From assembly GCA_016787705.1 (NCBI GenBank), contig JAEUTP010000017.1:195511-259510 (forward strand): a stretch of DNA of 64,000 bases. Direction: 5' to 3'. The notes under the pieces were generated by a model. It ran no database searches, was not told the origin of the DNA, and worked only from the letters and a program-made list of their open reading frames with translations. A program made the position numbers and the translations under genes. Shown piece by piece: positions 17,742-25,158 of this stretch (the first letter of the stretch is position 1; every line of letters starts with the position of its first letter). This stretch comes from Bacteroidia bacterium (GTDB lineage: Bacteria > Bacteroidota > Bacteroidia > B-17B0 > Aurantibacillaceae).

Positions 17742-18923
17742 TTGAGGTGGCATAAATACATATTTACGGTGCCGGTTTTTATCTGCACCATTTTTTTATT
17801 TAGTGCAAAAATAAAAGCACAGGCTACATACGATAGTTTAAAGATAAAAATGCCCAAACATTATTTTAATACAGTTATTTCTTTAGATGGATACCGTAAA
17901 CCCAAACAAGAATTTACTGATACCGCTGATTTTTTAGCAAAACGCTTAAAGAGTTATGGTTTAAATCAATTCTCTTTATCTTTTTACACACCAATAATTA
18001 CCGATGTGGAAGAAGATACCGTTAAGCACATCACAAAAAGCACACATGTTTTATTGACAGGGACTTACATACGTTTAAAGCCTGTTTTTGATAGTTTAAA
18101 ACCACACGATCTTGTAAAAACCGGTATTGGTTTAAGGTTTATTTTTAATTCTGGTAAAAAAGGAGTTTGGTTCTTTGATGTTTCTCCTTTTGTAACAAAA
18201 GACAGAACTTATACTTCCAAACCATATTTTCGTATGGCAAGTACTATTGTATATAGTCATAATGTTAGCGAGCGCTTTAACTGGCGTATTGGTGCCACCA
18301 AATCATTTATGTGGGGTAATCGCTTTTACTGGCCATTTATTGGTTTACGTTTTGGCAGATTGGATAAAGTAAACTTAAGTGTTCAGTTTCCCAGGAGCAT
18401 TAGTTTAAATATTCCGGCCAACGAAAAACTAATATTAAGTTTTTATACAAAACCACAAGGTGGTATGTATAACTATTCAAATCACGATTCACTTTATTAT
18501 TTAAAAAATGATGCAACGTTTAGTTATACGCGTTACGAATTAAATTCGGGCTTAAGGACCGATGTGAAATTTGGTAATAACGTAAGTTGTTATTTTGCCA
18601 CCGGTATAAGCTCAAAAAACAACATTACTTTTTATTCAGAAACCGCAAATAAGGGTAAAAGAGGGGTGTATAAAAAATATTTCTTTGAGCAAAATTTAGG
18701 GCCAACCCTTTTCTTTAACGTTGGCATGGTAATTAAATTTGGTAAAACACGTACATTTTTAAACGATCGCAATATGTACGATGTAATGGATCTAAACAAT
18801 ACAAATGGTGTTGGTGATAATAATGGTTCAATGGGCAATCCACAAATACCTGTAGCACCTAAAAAAATTAAGAATGTTAATCTTAATTCCATTCAGGATC
18901 TTATTGATTACAACGATTTTTAA
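17742..18923 (+). CDS. Exported outer-membrane beta-barrel candidate (DUF6268-like)
   Basis: A 393-residue exported protein starting at TTG 17742, two bases after the previous stop. The TTG start is supported because it yields a clear signal peptide (MRWHKYIFTVPVFICTIFLF...AQA) and the next Met lies 34 residues in. The mature part alternates hydrophobic and polar residues in strand-like stretches (HVLLTGTYIRLKP, GIGLRFIFNSG, VWFFDVSPFV, WRIGATKSFMW, YWPFIGLRFG, CYFATGIS) as in an outer-membrane barrel. It resembles DUF6268-type proteins, but I am not certain of that. The C-terminus (~350-393) is polar and probably disordered. Last gene of the ECF operon, so its export or level may be what the system monitors. 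Confidence 0.65.
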   Translation: MRWHKYIFTVPVFICTIFLFSAKIKAQATYDSLKIKMPKHYFNTVISLDGYRKPKQEFTDTADFLAKRLKSYGLNQFSLSFYTPIITDVEEDTVKHITKSTHVLLTGTYIRLKPVFDSLKPHDLVKTGIGLRFIFNSGKKGVWFFDVSPFVTKDRTYTSKPYFRMASTIVYSHNVSERFNWRIGATKSFMWGNRFYWPFIGLRFGRLDKVNLSVQFPRSISLNIPANEKLILSFYTKPQGGMYNYSNHDSLYYLKNDATFSYTRYELNSGLRTDVKFGNNVSCYFATGISSKNNITFYSETANKGKRGVYKKYFFEQNLGPTLFFNVGMVIKFGKTRTFLNDRNMYDVMDLNNTNGVGDNNGSMGNPQIPVAPKKIKNVNLNSIQDLIDYNDF

Positions 18924-18938
18924 TCGGCGAATATAAAG

Positions 18939-19025
18939 CCGCAGATTTAACAGATAATACGGATTAATATTCAATGCTTAATTAGTGTTACCAGTGTAAA
19001 TCAGCGAAATCTATCGCTGAAATTT
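18939..19025. repeat. Inverted-repeat-like intergenic element (GCCGCAGATT ... AAATCAGCG type)
   Basis: The left part has CCGCAGATTTAACAGAT and ACGGATTAA; the right part has AAATCAGCGAAATC and TATCGCTGAAATTTAC. These partly complementary blocks fit the degenerate hairpin repeats that lie between genes in many environmental bacterial genomes. There is no reading frame. Confidence 0.4.
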
Positions 19026-19046
19026 ACAACAATGGCGAATAAGGTT

Positions 19047-19054
19047 TATCTTTG
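19047..19054 (+). promoter_or_regulatory. -7 promoter-like element (TATCTTTG)
   Basis: TATCTTTG matches TAnnTTTG exactly, five bases before the ATG at 19059. If used, the transcript would be leaderless or nearly so, which also argues against the upstream ATG at 19032 as the true start. No TTG -33 box at the normal distance. Confidence 0.3.
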
Positions 19055-19058
19055 TTTA

Positions 19059-19970
19059 ATGCAAAAGCAAATCTTTTTTATCCTGTTTTCTTTTATGCTC
19101 GGTACAAAAATTTCTTTTGCACAAAACGATTCGTTAGCTGTTAATTATAAAAAAAGAAAGATTGTTCTCGCTACATCATCTGCTGCTTTAACTACGGGTT
19201 CACTAATTTATCTGAATCAGGCATGGTATCAGCAATACAATACGGGTAAGTTTCATTTCTTTAATGATAATAATGAATGGCTGCAAATGGATAAAGTTGG
19301 CCATGTATACACTAATTATCAAATGGCTCGTTTAATGATGGGTGGTTTTAAATGGGCAGGCTATAATAAGCAACAACAATTATTTGTTGGCGGCACAATT
19401 GGTTTGGCTTATATGACAGCAGTTGAGGTAATGGATGGTTTTAGTAAAGGCTGGGGGTTTTCTTACGGCGATGAAATAGCAAATGTTTTGGGCGCTTCAT
19501 TAGCTATAAGTCAGCATGCTTATTGGAATGAACAACGCATACAATTAAAATTTTCTTATTCGCAAAGCGGTTTGGCAAAATACAATCCCGATTTATTAGG
19601 ACAGACTTTTGCAACACAAATTTTAAAAGATTATAATGCACAAACCCATTGGCTAAGTATTAACCCCGGTTCATTTATGAAAAAAGAAAATAAATTTCCC
19701 AAATGGTTAAATGTGGCTTGTGGTTACAGCGCTTATGGTATGTTGGCAGGTACTTATAATAATTTTACAGTGCAGGATGCAGATGGAAATGTTTTTAAAT
19801 TTGAAAGAGAGCGTCGTTTTTATTTTAGCTTAGACGTAGATCTTACAAGAATTAAAACGCGATCTAAAGCATTAAAGAAAGTTTTTTCAGTGATCAATAT
19901 TCTTAAATTTCCTGCACCAGCTATTCAGTTCAGTAAAAAAGGTGCAAAATTTTATTACTTGTATTATTAA
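19059..19970 (+). CDS. DUF2279 family exported protein
   Basis: About 303 residues. The frame is open from an ATG at 19032, but the ATG at 19059 places the signal peptide MQKQIFFILFSFMLG...SFAQ at the very N-terminus. Typical DUF2279 motifs follow: a DKVGHVYTNYQMARLM segment (~77-92), VEVMDGFSKGWGFSYGDEIANVLGA (~130-155, acidic residues conserved) and LKDYNAQTHWLS. Hydrophobic stretches suggest membrane association. The family is conserved in Bacteroidota and related in pattern to VanZ/YfiM-like proteins; its biochemical function is unknown. Not clearly in an operon; the MerR gene follows 66 bases later. Confidence 0.82.
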   Translation: MQKQIFFILFSFMLGTKISFAQNDSLAVNYKKRKIVLATSSAALTTGSLIYLNQAWYQQYNTGKFHFFNDNNEWLQMDKVGHVYTNYQMARLMMGGFKWAGYNKQQQLFVGGTIGLAYMTAVEVMDGFSKGWGFSYGDEIANVLGASLAISQHAYWNEQRIQLKFSYSQSGLAKYNPDLLGQTFATQILKDYNAQTHWLSINPGSFMKKENKFPKWLNVACGYSAYGMLAGTYNNFTVQDADGNVFKFERERRFYFSLDVDLTRIKTRSKALKKVFSVINILKFPAPAIQFSKKGAKFYYLYY

Positions 19971-20036
19971 CTGCTTTAATTTTACTGTTGAAAACTAATA
20001 ATTTGATTTTGTAACAAATTAATGTACATTTAATGT

Positions 20037-20381
20037 ATGCCAGTTAACGAAAAAGAAGAAACCGAAAAGCTGTATTATTCCATCAGCGAAGTTTCAGAGT
20101 TATTTGAATTGAACGCAAGTACTATACGTTTTTGGGAAAAGGAATTTGAAATGTTAAGCCCGACCAAAAATAAAAAGGGAAACCGTTTATTTACAAAAAA
20201 GGATATTGAATATCTAGCACAGATAGTTGATTTGATAAAACAAAAAGGTTTTACCATTCAGGGCGCCAAAGAACAATTGAAGAACAGGTCTGTTTCTAAA
20301 AAAAGCAATAATGAAGAGGTTATTGCCAAATTAAAAGAGATAAGAGCAAAGCTTGTTGAACTTGGTAAAAGTCAGGATTAA
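20037..20381 (+). CDS. MerR-family transcriptional regulator
   Basis: A 114-residue protein with an N-terminal MerR winged helix-turn-helix: YYSISEVSELFELNASTIRFWEKEF (13-37), then the wing (KNKKGNRLFTKKDIEYL) and a helix GFTIQGAKEQLK. The C-terminus is a short coiled coil (~85-110), enough for dimerisation. There is no Cys or other effector-binding domain, so it belongs to the short MerR type common in Bacteroidota and not to the metal or drug sensors. Target genes cannot be deduced. It ends in a strong terminator. Confidence 0.9.
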   Translation: MPVNEKEETEKLYYSISEVSELFELNASTIRFWEKEFEMLSPTKNKKGNRLFTKKDIEYLAQIVDLIKQKGFTIQGAKEQLKNRSVSKKSNNEEVIAKLKEIRAKLVELGKSQD

Positions 20382-20413
20382 TCTAAAAAGAACCGTTTAA
20401 CCCTTAATAAAGC

Positions 20414-20448
20414 AAAGCGTCTTTCGTAACAGGAAAGGCGCTTTTTTT
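20414..20448 (+). terminator. Rho-independent terminator after the MerR gene
   Basis: Stem arms at 20414-20425 and 20433-20444 (12 bp with one G-U pair) are followed by a run of seven T, 33 bases past the MerR stop codon. Confidence 0.85.
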
Positions 20449-20463
20449 ATGACCAATATTTCG

Positions 20464-20663
20464 TCTCTATGGGATTTTATAATTTGTGCGATCCTCATTC
20501 TATAATATTTGATCCCTAAAGGGATCTTTAGATTAAAGCTGAGTAATTTTGACCATTAAGGTTTAAGCTTAGTTTTAAATAAATTGATCTTTTTATTGAT
20601 GTCCCTTTAGGCACAAAACATCTATAGAAAAACATTAAGAAGAAAATTTAAGTCCCATAGGGA
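20464..20663. repeat. Cluster of four TCCC-TA-GGGA palindromes in a 280-bp gene-free stretch
   Basis: The interval 20449-20731 holds no gene. It carries four short near-palindromes: TCTCTATGGGA (20464), GATCCCT-AA-AGGGATC (20511-20526, perfect 7-bp arms), GTCCCTTTAGG (20601) and TCCC-ATA-GGGA (20653). The spacing is irregular. They may be one degenerate dispersed element or binding sites for a dimeric protein. The MerR gene is upstream, a lipoprotein gene is downstream. Confidence 0.45.
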
Positions 20664-20731
20664 GGATACTATAAACAAATGCTAAAACAGATTTATCCAA
20701 TTCAATACAAATACTTACTTTTGAACTCATT

Positions 20732-21931
20732 ATGAAGAAGATCATTTTATTTTGTTTAAGCCTAATTTTTATTGCAGCGTGTAATTCTAACGAAACTGTA
20801 AAAGACGATGTAGTAAAAAAAGATACTGTAAAAGTTGAGACGCCAAAAGATACAGCAACCGAAGTTGTAGCTACACCAACTTTTAATACCAATAACCAAT
20901 TCAATAATATTACGGCAGTGCTATCGGGTTATAAAGGTAAAGCCAACGATTTGAATTATTTATTTGATACAGTGATTTGGAATAATCACTCAAAGTTTAT
21001 TGACAGTAGCTGGAGCCGTTTAGAGCGTAAGCGTTTAAACGCTATGAAAGATTGGGGTAGAGAAGAATTTAGGGATGCCAGCGCAAAAACAAACATTGTA
21101 TTTTATCCTTTTAGCGGTCCTGATTATTTAACAGCTAATGCATTTTTTCCAAACGCAGATAAATATATTATGTTAGGTTTAGAACCAGTTGGTAAATTGC
21201 CGGAGTTGGATAAATTTAAAAAAGGAGAACCTTCAGAATACTCTAACGATTTTAAAAAATCATTAGGCGACATTTTTGATAAGAGTTATTTTATTACCCG
21301 CAAAATGCAAAGCGATTTCCAGGCGCAAAAAGTAAATGGATTATTACCAATTCTTGCTTTCTTTATTCAACGCAGCGGCAATGATATTTTAGATATTAAA
21401 TATTTAGTGCGTTACCAGCAGGATAGTATTGCCGAAGTGGCTTACGATTTTAAAAGTGCAGATAAAAAACCTTTTGGCGTACGTGTGGATTTTTTACAGG
21501 AAGGAAAACAGAAATCGGTTTATTATTTTAAATACGATGTAAGTAATAAAAATTTTAACGATACAACTGTTTTCAGAAAATACATTAGCGATAATACACA
21601 AGGTGCTATTACCTATATTAAAAGTGCGTCTTACTTATTGCACGCCGGCTTTATGAGTAACATGCGTACATTGATCTTGAATAATTCAAGTGCGGTGATA
21701 CAGGATGATACAGGAATACCTTATAAATTTTTTGAAGAAGATGGTAAATTCACTACAAAATTATACGGACAGTACACACGCCCTGTTGAAGATTTCCCTT
21801 ACTTAAGTTTGCAAAAACCTTTACAGGATGCTTTTCATAAAGATAGTTTAAATGTAAAAAAATTACCTTTCCATTTGGGTTACCATTGGGGAAGTAAAAA
21901 AGACGTGATCATTTACGCTACTAAGAAATAA
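20732..21931 (+). CDS. Conserved lipoprotein, function unknown
   Basis: A 399-residue lipoprotein: signal MKKIILFCLSLIFIAAC with the lipobox Cys at 17, then a Lys/Thr/Val-rich spacer (~20-48). The mature domain has a helical start (WSRLERKRLNAMKDWGREEF), a motif FYPFSGPDYLTANAFFP (~128-144) and NADKYIMLGLEPVG. A C-terminal segment (~290-330, NTQGAITYIKSASYLLHAGFMSNMR) and GYHWGSKK close to the end also look conserved. I do not recognise a named family. It sits alone between two repeat-bearing intergenic regions. Likely periplasm- or outer-membrane-facing. Confidence 0.75.
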   Translation: MKKIILFCLSLIFIAACNSNETVKDDVVKKDTVKVETPKDTATEVVATPTFNTNNQFNNITAVLSGYKGKANDLNYLFDTVIWNNHSKFIDSSWSRLERKRLNAMKDWGREEFRDASAKTNIVFYPFSGPDYLTANAFFPNADKYIMLGLEPVGKLPELDKFKKGEPSEYSNDFKKSLGDIFDKSYFITRKMQSDFQAQKVNGLLPILAFFIQRSGNDILDIKYLVRYQQDSIAEVAYDFKSADKKPFGVRVDFLQEGKQKSVYYFKYDVSNKNFNDTTVFRKYISDNTQGAITYIKSASYLLHAGFMSNMRTLILNNSSAVIQDDTGIPYKFFEEDGKFTTKLYGQYTRPVEDFPYLSLQKPLQDAFHKDSLNVKKLPFHLGYHWGSKKDVIIYATKK

Positions 21932-21946
21932 TACTTTTATAACTAC

Positions 21947-22005
21947 TGTCACGTCGAGCGGAGTCGAGACGCGTCTGTAGATGTTTCCCAACTCTGCTCG
22001 AAAGG
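21947..22005. repeat. Intergenic hairpin repeat, GTCGAGCGGAGTCGAGA family, copy 1
   Basis: The left arm TGTCACGTCGAGCGGAGTCG (21947-21966) and the right arm ACTCTGCTCGA (21991-22001) are partly complementary. The GTCGAGCGGAGTCGAGA core recurs at 33068-33094, and in inverted and slightly changed form at 40491-40517, so at least three copies are in this window, all between genes. Confidence 0.75.
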
Positions 22006-22026
22006 ATAATTATAAATTAAATTTCC

Positions 22027-23016
22027 ATGTTTACAATAGATACCCACACTCACATCATTCCAAAACACATTCCTGATTTTAATAAAAAATTTGGATACGG
22101 TGATTTTATAATGCTCGATCATCACGAAAAAGGTAAAGCCTGGATGATGCAGGGCAGCAAGCGCTTTAGAGAGATCTTAGAGAATTGCTGGGATGCTGAA
22201 ACACGCATTCGCGAGATGGAAGAGCATAAAGCCGATATGCAGGTTATTTGTACTATACCGGTAATGTTTAGCTATTGGGCAAAACCAAACGATTGTTTAG
22301 AGGTAAGTAAATTTTTAAATGATGATATTGCAACAACTATAAATGTTCATCCCGATAAATTTATTGGCCTTGCTACTTTACCCATGCAGGATACGAAATT
22401 AGCCGTGCAGGAATTAGAGCGTTGCATGAAGAATGGTTTTAGAGGAGTACAAATAGGAAGCAACGTCAATAATTTAAATTTACACGAACCGCAGTTTGAT
22501 GAATTTTTTGCAGCCTGCGAAAATTTAAATGCAGCTATTTTAGTTCATCCTTGGCAAATGATGGGGCAGGAGCATATGACAAAATACTGGTTGCCATGGT
22601 TAGTAGGTATGCCGGCAGAAATTAGCCGCGCCATTTGCAGCATGATCTTTGGGGGTGTATTTGAAAAGTATAAAAAATTAAAAGTGTGTTTTGCTCATGG
22701 TGGTGGTTCTTTTTTGCCAACAATTAGCAGGATAGAACATGGCTGGGATTGTCGTCCTGATCTGGTTGCTATTGATAACCCAATTAATCCTAAAGAATAC
22801 TTAGGTAAATTTTGGGTAGATAGCCACGTGTGTGATCATAAGATGCTGCAATATATTATTGACCTTGTAGGAGTTGATAAAGTTATCCAGGGAAGCGATT
22901 ATCCATTTCCTTTAGGCGAAGCTGTACCGGGCGAATTGGTGCGCTCAGCGCCTTTAAAAGATAAAGAAAAAGAAATTATTTTAGGAACAGGGGCTAAGGC
23001 CTGGTTGGGGATTTAA
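22027..23016 (+). CDS. 2-amino-3-carboxymuconate-6-semialdehyde decarboxylase (ACMSD-type amidohydrolase)
   Basis: A 329-residue TIM-barrel metal enzyme of the amidohydrolase_2 family. By family, ACMSD decarboxylates the ring-opened product of 3-hydroxyanthranilate in tryptophan (kynurenine) or nitrobenzoate breakdown. The metal site is visible: DTHTHIIP (5-12), VHPWQMMG (~177), FAHGGGSF (~223) and the late Asp in QGSDYPFPLG (~296). The segments KYWLPWLVGMPAE, AICSMIFGGVFE and RPDLVA are hallmark stretches shared with characterised ACMSDs including the animal enzyme, so this is stronger than a generic amidohydrolase call. No other kynurenine-pathway gene is in the window, so the substrate is from homology only. 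Confidence 0.87.
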   Translation: MFTIDTHTHIIPKHIPDFNKKFGYGDFIMLDHHEKGKAWMMQGSKRFREILENCWDAETRIREMEEHKADMQVICTIPVMFSYWAKPNDCLEVSKFLNDDIATTINVHPDKFIGLATLPMQDTKLAVQELERCMKNGFRGVQIGSNVNNLNLHEPQFDEFFAACENLNAAILVHPWQMMGQEHMTKYWLPWLVGMPAEISRAICSMIFGGVFEKYKKLKVCFAHGGGSFLPTISRIEHGWDCRPDLVAIDNPINPKEYLGKFWVDSHVCDHKMLQYIIDLVGVDKVIQGSDYPFPLGEAVPGELVRSAPLKDKEKEIILGTGAKAWLGI

Positions 23017-23047
23017 TTTATTCCGTATTCATAACAAGATTTTTATA

Positions 23048-23605
23048 ATGAATAAGAATTTAGTATTATTTTTCTGTCTTAGTTTTTTGAATTGCTTTTC
23101 ACAAATAAAAGAAAATTTTGATTTCGATTTAACAAAAAAAATCCGGTTTAACGATTCCCAACAATTATGCTCACAATTATTATTAGTTATTTTAAATAAA
23201 GATTCAACCCAATATAGTTTATATTATAATTCCAGTATTTTATGTTTACTCATAAAAGAAGATATTGAAAAAGAAGATCCAAAGGTAGTTTTAAATACTG
23301 AAGAGATTTGTGGTGAGAATATTACAAATAAAGTATTCAATTTAGCATCAAAAAAAATTCGATCGCAATTATTTATTAATGCTGACTCTTCAGAAACAAG
23401 TGAACTTAAGATCCTTAATTTTTCACAAGAAAGGAAAAAAGTTGAGATGAAATCGAAATATGAATTTACACAATATGATCTTAAACTTTTTTTTACCAAT
23501 AAAAAAAACAAAAAAACTTATGTTTTGAGTGTAATGGATGTTATATATGCGAATAAAAAATGGTTTTTAGTAGAGCCATCCTACAGCATTTTGGAGCATC
23601 AATAA
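23048..23605 (+). CDS. Exported hypothetical protein
   Basis: A 185-residue protein with a signal peptide (MNKNLVLFFCLSFLNCFSQ, residues 1-19). The mature part is rich in Lys, Asn and Asp. Beta-type stretches such as KKTYVLSVMDVIYANKKWFLVEPSY near the C-terminus suggest a small periplasmic domain. No family recognised. The gene follows the ACMSD-like gene by 31 bases in the same direction, but no functional tie is evident; it is convergent with the next gene, only two bases apart. Confidence 0.65.
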   Translation: MNKNLVLFFCLSFLNCFSQIKENFDFDLTKKIRFNDSQQLCSQLLLVILNKDSTQYSLYYNSSILCLLIKEDIEKEDPKVVLNTEEICGENITNKVFNLASKKIRSQLFINADSSETSELKILNFSQERKKVEMKSKYEFTQYDLKLFFTNKKNKKTYVLSVMDVIYANKKWFLVEPSYSILEHQ

Positions 23606-23607
23606 GT

Positions 23608-23976
23608 CTACAACTTCGTCACTAAAGCAAAGTTGCCTTCTATCTTAAAGTGCCAGCCTTTTTCGAAGATTTTTGGCAGAAAACGACGGTACAATACCAT
23701 ACGGCCATTTTCAGCAGAGTCATCCTCATTATCGCGGCCTACAGCGTTAAATTCGTATACATTTACTTTAGGATGTTCTTTCATGTAATTTTTTACTATT
23801 TCAACAATAGTATTCATTACCTGGTAAACTTCGCCTTTGTTGGTGGCAACATATTCCTCGCCCTCAAATTCGTCGTTTACAACCCCAAAAACGATGTTAG
23901 AATGTAAGATGTTATCCTGTAGGCGCCCAAACCTTACCTCATACCTAAGCGCGCTTTTGGTATTAAAGTAATACAC
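23608..23976 (-). CDS. Conserved hypothetical protein with unusual or missing start codon
   Basis: A 122-residue soluble protein as counted from the only canonical start, GTG 23976 (MYYFNTKSALRYEVRFGR...). The C-terminal half includes KGEVYQVMNTIVEIVKNYMKEHPKVNVYEF. No named family is recognised. The frame stays open upstream to 24057 and encodes a plausible N-terminus (ISGVYKNILPIEYPNIPSAG) that runs straight into the body, yet has no ATG, GTG or TTG. The extension begins exactly at the stop codon of the upstream dehydrogenase gene. True translation may start at ATA 24051 or another rare codon, coupled to that stop. The GTG start is reported as the conservative choice. Confidence 0.6.
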   Translation of the reverse strand: MYYFNTKSALRYEVRFGRLQDNILHSNIVFGVVNDEFEGEEYVATNKGEVYQVMNTIVEIVKNYMKEHPKVNVYEFNAVGRDNEDDSAENGRMVLYRRFLPKIFEKGWHFKIEGNFALVTKL

Positions 23977-24052
23977 ACCCGCACTTGGAATGTTTGGATA
24001 TTCAATAGGAAGAATATTTTTATATACGCCCGAGATAAGTTTGTGTTTTATA

Positions 24053-24961
24053 TTAAGCTAATTCAGCTACTTTTTTTTTAAACCTTTCAGCTAAAACCAA
24101 TTCTTTGGTTCCGCTGCTGTAATCATAAAAACCTTTACCTGATTTTACACCTAAATGACCTGCAGTAACCATATTAACTAATAATGGAGAAGGTGCATAT
24201 TTTTGATTGCCAAATCCTTCTTGCAATACACGTAAAATATTTAAGCAAACATCAAGGCCAATAAAATCTGCCAATTGTAATGGTCCCATTGGATGTGCCA
24301 TTCCCAGTTTCATAACGGTATCAATTTCTTCAACACCGGCAACACCTTCTTGTAAAGTAATGATAGCTTCGTTGATCATTGGCATTAAAATTTTGTTAGC
24401 CACAAAGCCCGGAAAATCGTTTACCTCTACCGGTACTTTGTTTAAATTTTTAGACATTTTCATGATCGTTTCAGTTACTTCATCAGAAGTACTGTAACCA
24501 CGAATAATTTCTACCAGTTTCATAATTGGCACAGGATTCATAAAGTGCATGCCAATTACTTTATCTGCGCGCTTTGTAACTGCTGCAATTTGAGTAATAG
24601 AGATAGAAGACGTGTTGCTTGCCAAGATTGTAGTTGGCGAACAAACTTCATCCAGTTGTTTAAAGATCTTTAATTTAATATCAACATTCTCGCTGGCAGC
24701 TTCAACCACAAGGTCGGCATTTTTAGCACCAGCAACAATATCTGTATAAGTAGTAATATTTTTTAAAGTAGCGTTTTTAGCATCTTCTGTAATAGTACCT
24801 TTTTGTACCTGACGATCAAGGTTCTTCGTAATAGTAGCTAAAGCCTTTTGTAACGCCGCTTCGCTTATATCCACCAAATTCACTTTATAATCGCATTGCG
24901 CAAAAGCATGTGCAATACCGTTTCCCATTGTGCCGCTTCCTATTACAGTTATATTTTTCAT
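24053..24961 (-). CDS. hbd: 3-hydroxybutyryl-CoA dehydrogenase
   Basis: A 302-residue NAD(P)-dependent L-3-hydroxyacyl-CoA dehydrogenase that interconverts acetoacetyl-CoA and 3-hydroxybutyryl-CoA. Rossmann motif VIGSGTMGNGIAHAF (5-19), catalytic His in GMHFMNPVP (~138-146) with the preceding SNTSSISI, and NDFPGFVANKIL (~182-193) are all present. The C-terminal helical domain ends with LGVKSGKGFYDY. The length is standard for the single-domain enzyme. Roles may include fatty-acid or butyrate-type metabolism, which would connect with the icmF gene earlier in the window. ATG 24961 is immediately followed by the motif, so the start is secure. Confidence 0.93.
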   Translation of the reverse strand: MKNITVIGSGTMGNGIAHAFAQCDYKVNLVDISEAALQKALATITKNLDRQVQKGTITEDAKNATLKNITTYTDIVAGAKNADLVVEAASENVDIKLKIFKQLDEVCSPTTILASNTSSISITQIAAVTKRADKVIGMHFMNPVPIMKLVEIIRGYSTSDEVTETIMKMSKNLNKVPVEVNDFPGFVANKILMPMINEAIITLQEGVAGVEEIDTVMKLGMAHPMGPLQLADFIGLDVCLNILRVLQEGFGNQKYAPSPLLVNMVTAGHLGVKSGKGFYDYSSGTKELVLAERFKKKVAELA

Positions 24962-25111
24962 TTTAAAATTTTTAATTTTTGTTCTTATTATTTTTCTAAT
25001 CCTACTAAATGTATTTAGGGATTTTTACAGTAAATACATGGTTTTCGGAATTTTAAATCTAGTTCAGAAATTTGGTTTAAACAAAGAAAATTGTAAACAT
25101 TTGCCTTTATA

Positions 25112-25146
25112 AATAAAAACCTCAAATTTTGGATTTGAGGTTTTTT
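25112..25146 (-). terminator. Terminator of dnaA
   Basis: Stem arms 25116-25127 and 25133-25144 (AAAACCTCAAAT / ATTTGAGGTTTT, perfect) are flanked by A- and T-runs, so it can act in both directions. It lies just after the dnaA stop codon. Confidence 0.85.
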
Positions 25147-25158
25147 ATTTTTATAAAA

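Noticed and set aside
24930..25112. Hydrophobic plus-strand frame between hbd and dnaA
   Set aside because: It begins inside the hbd gene on the opposite strand; its hydrophobicity is explained by T-rich sequence, and it runs into the dnaA terminator.
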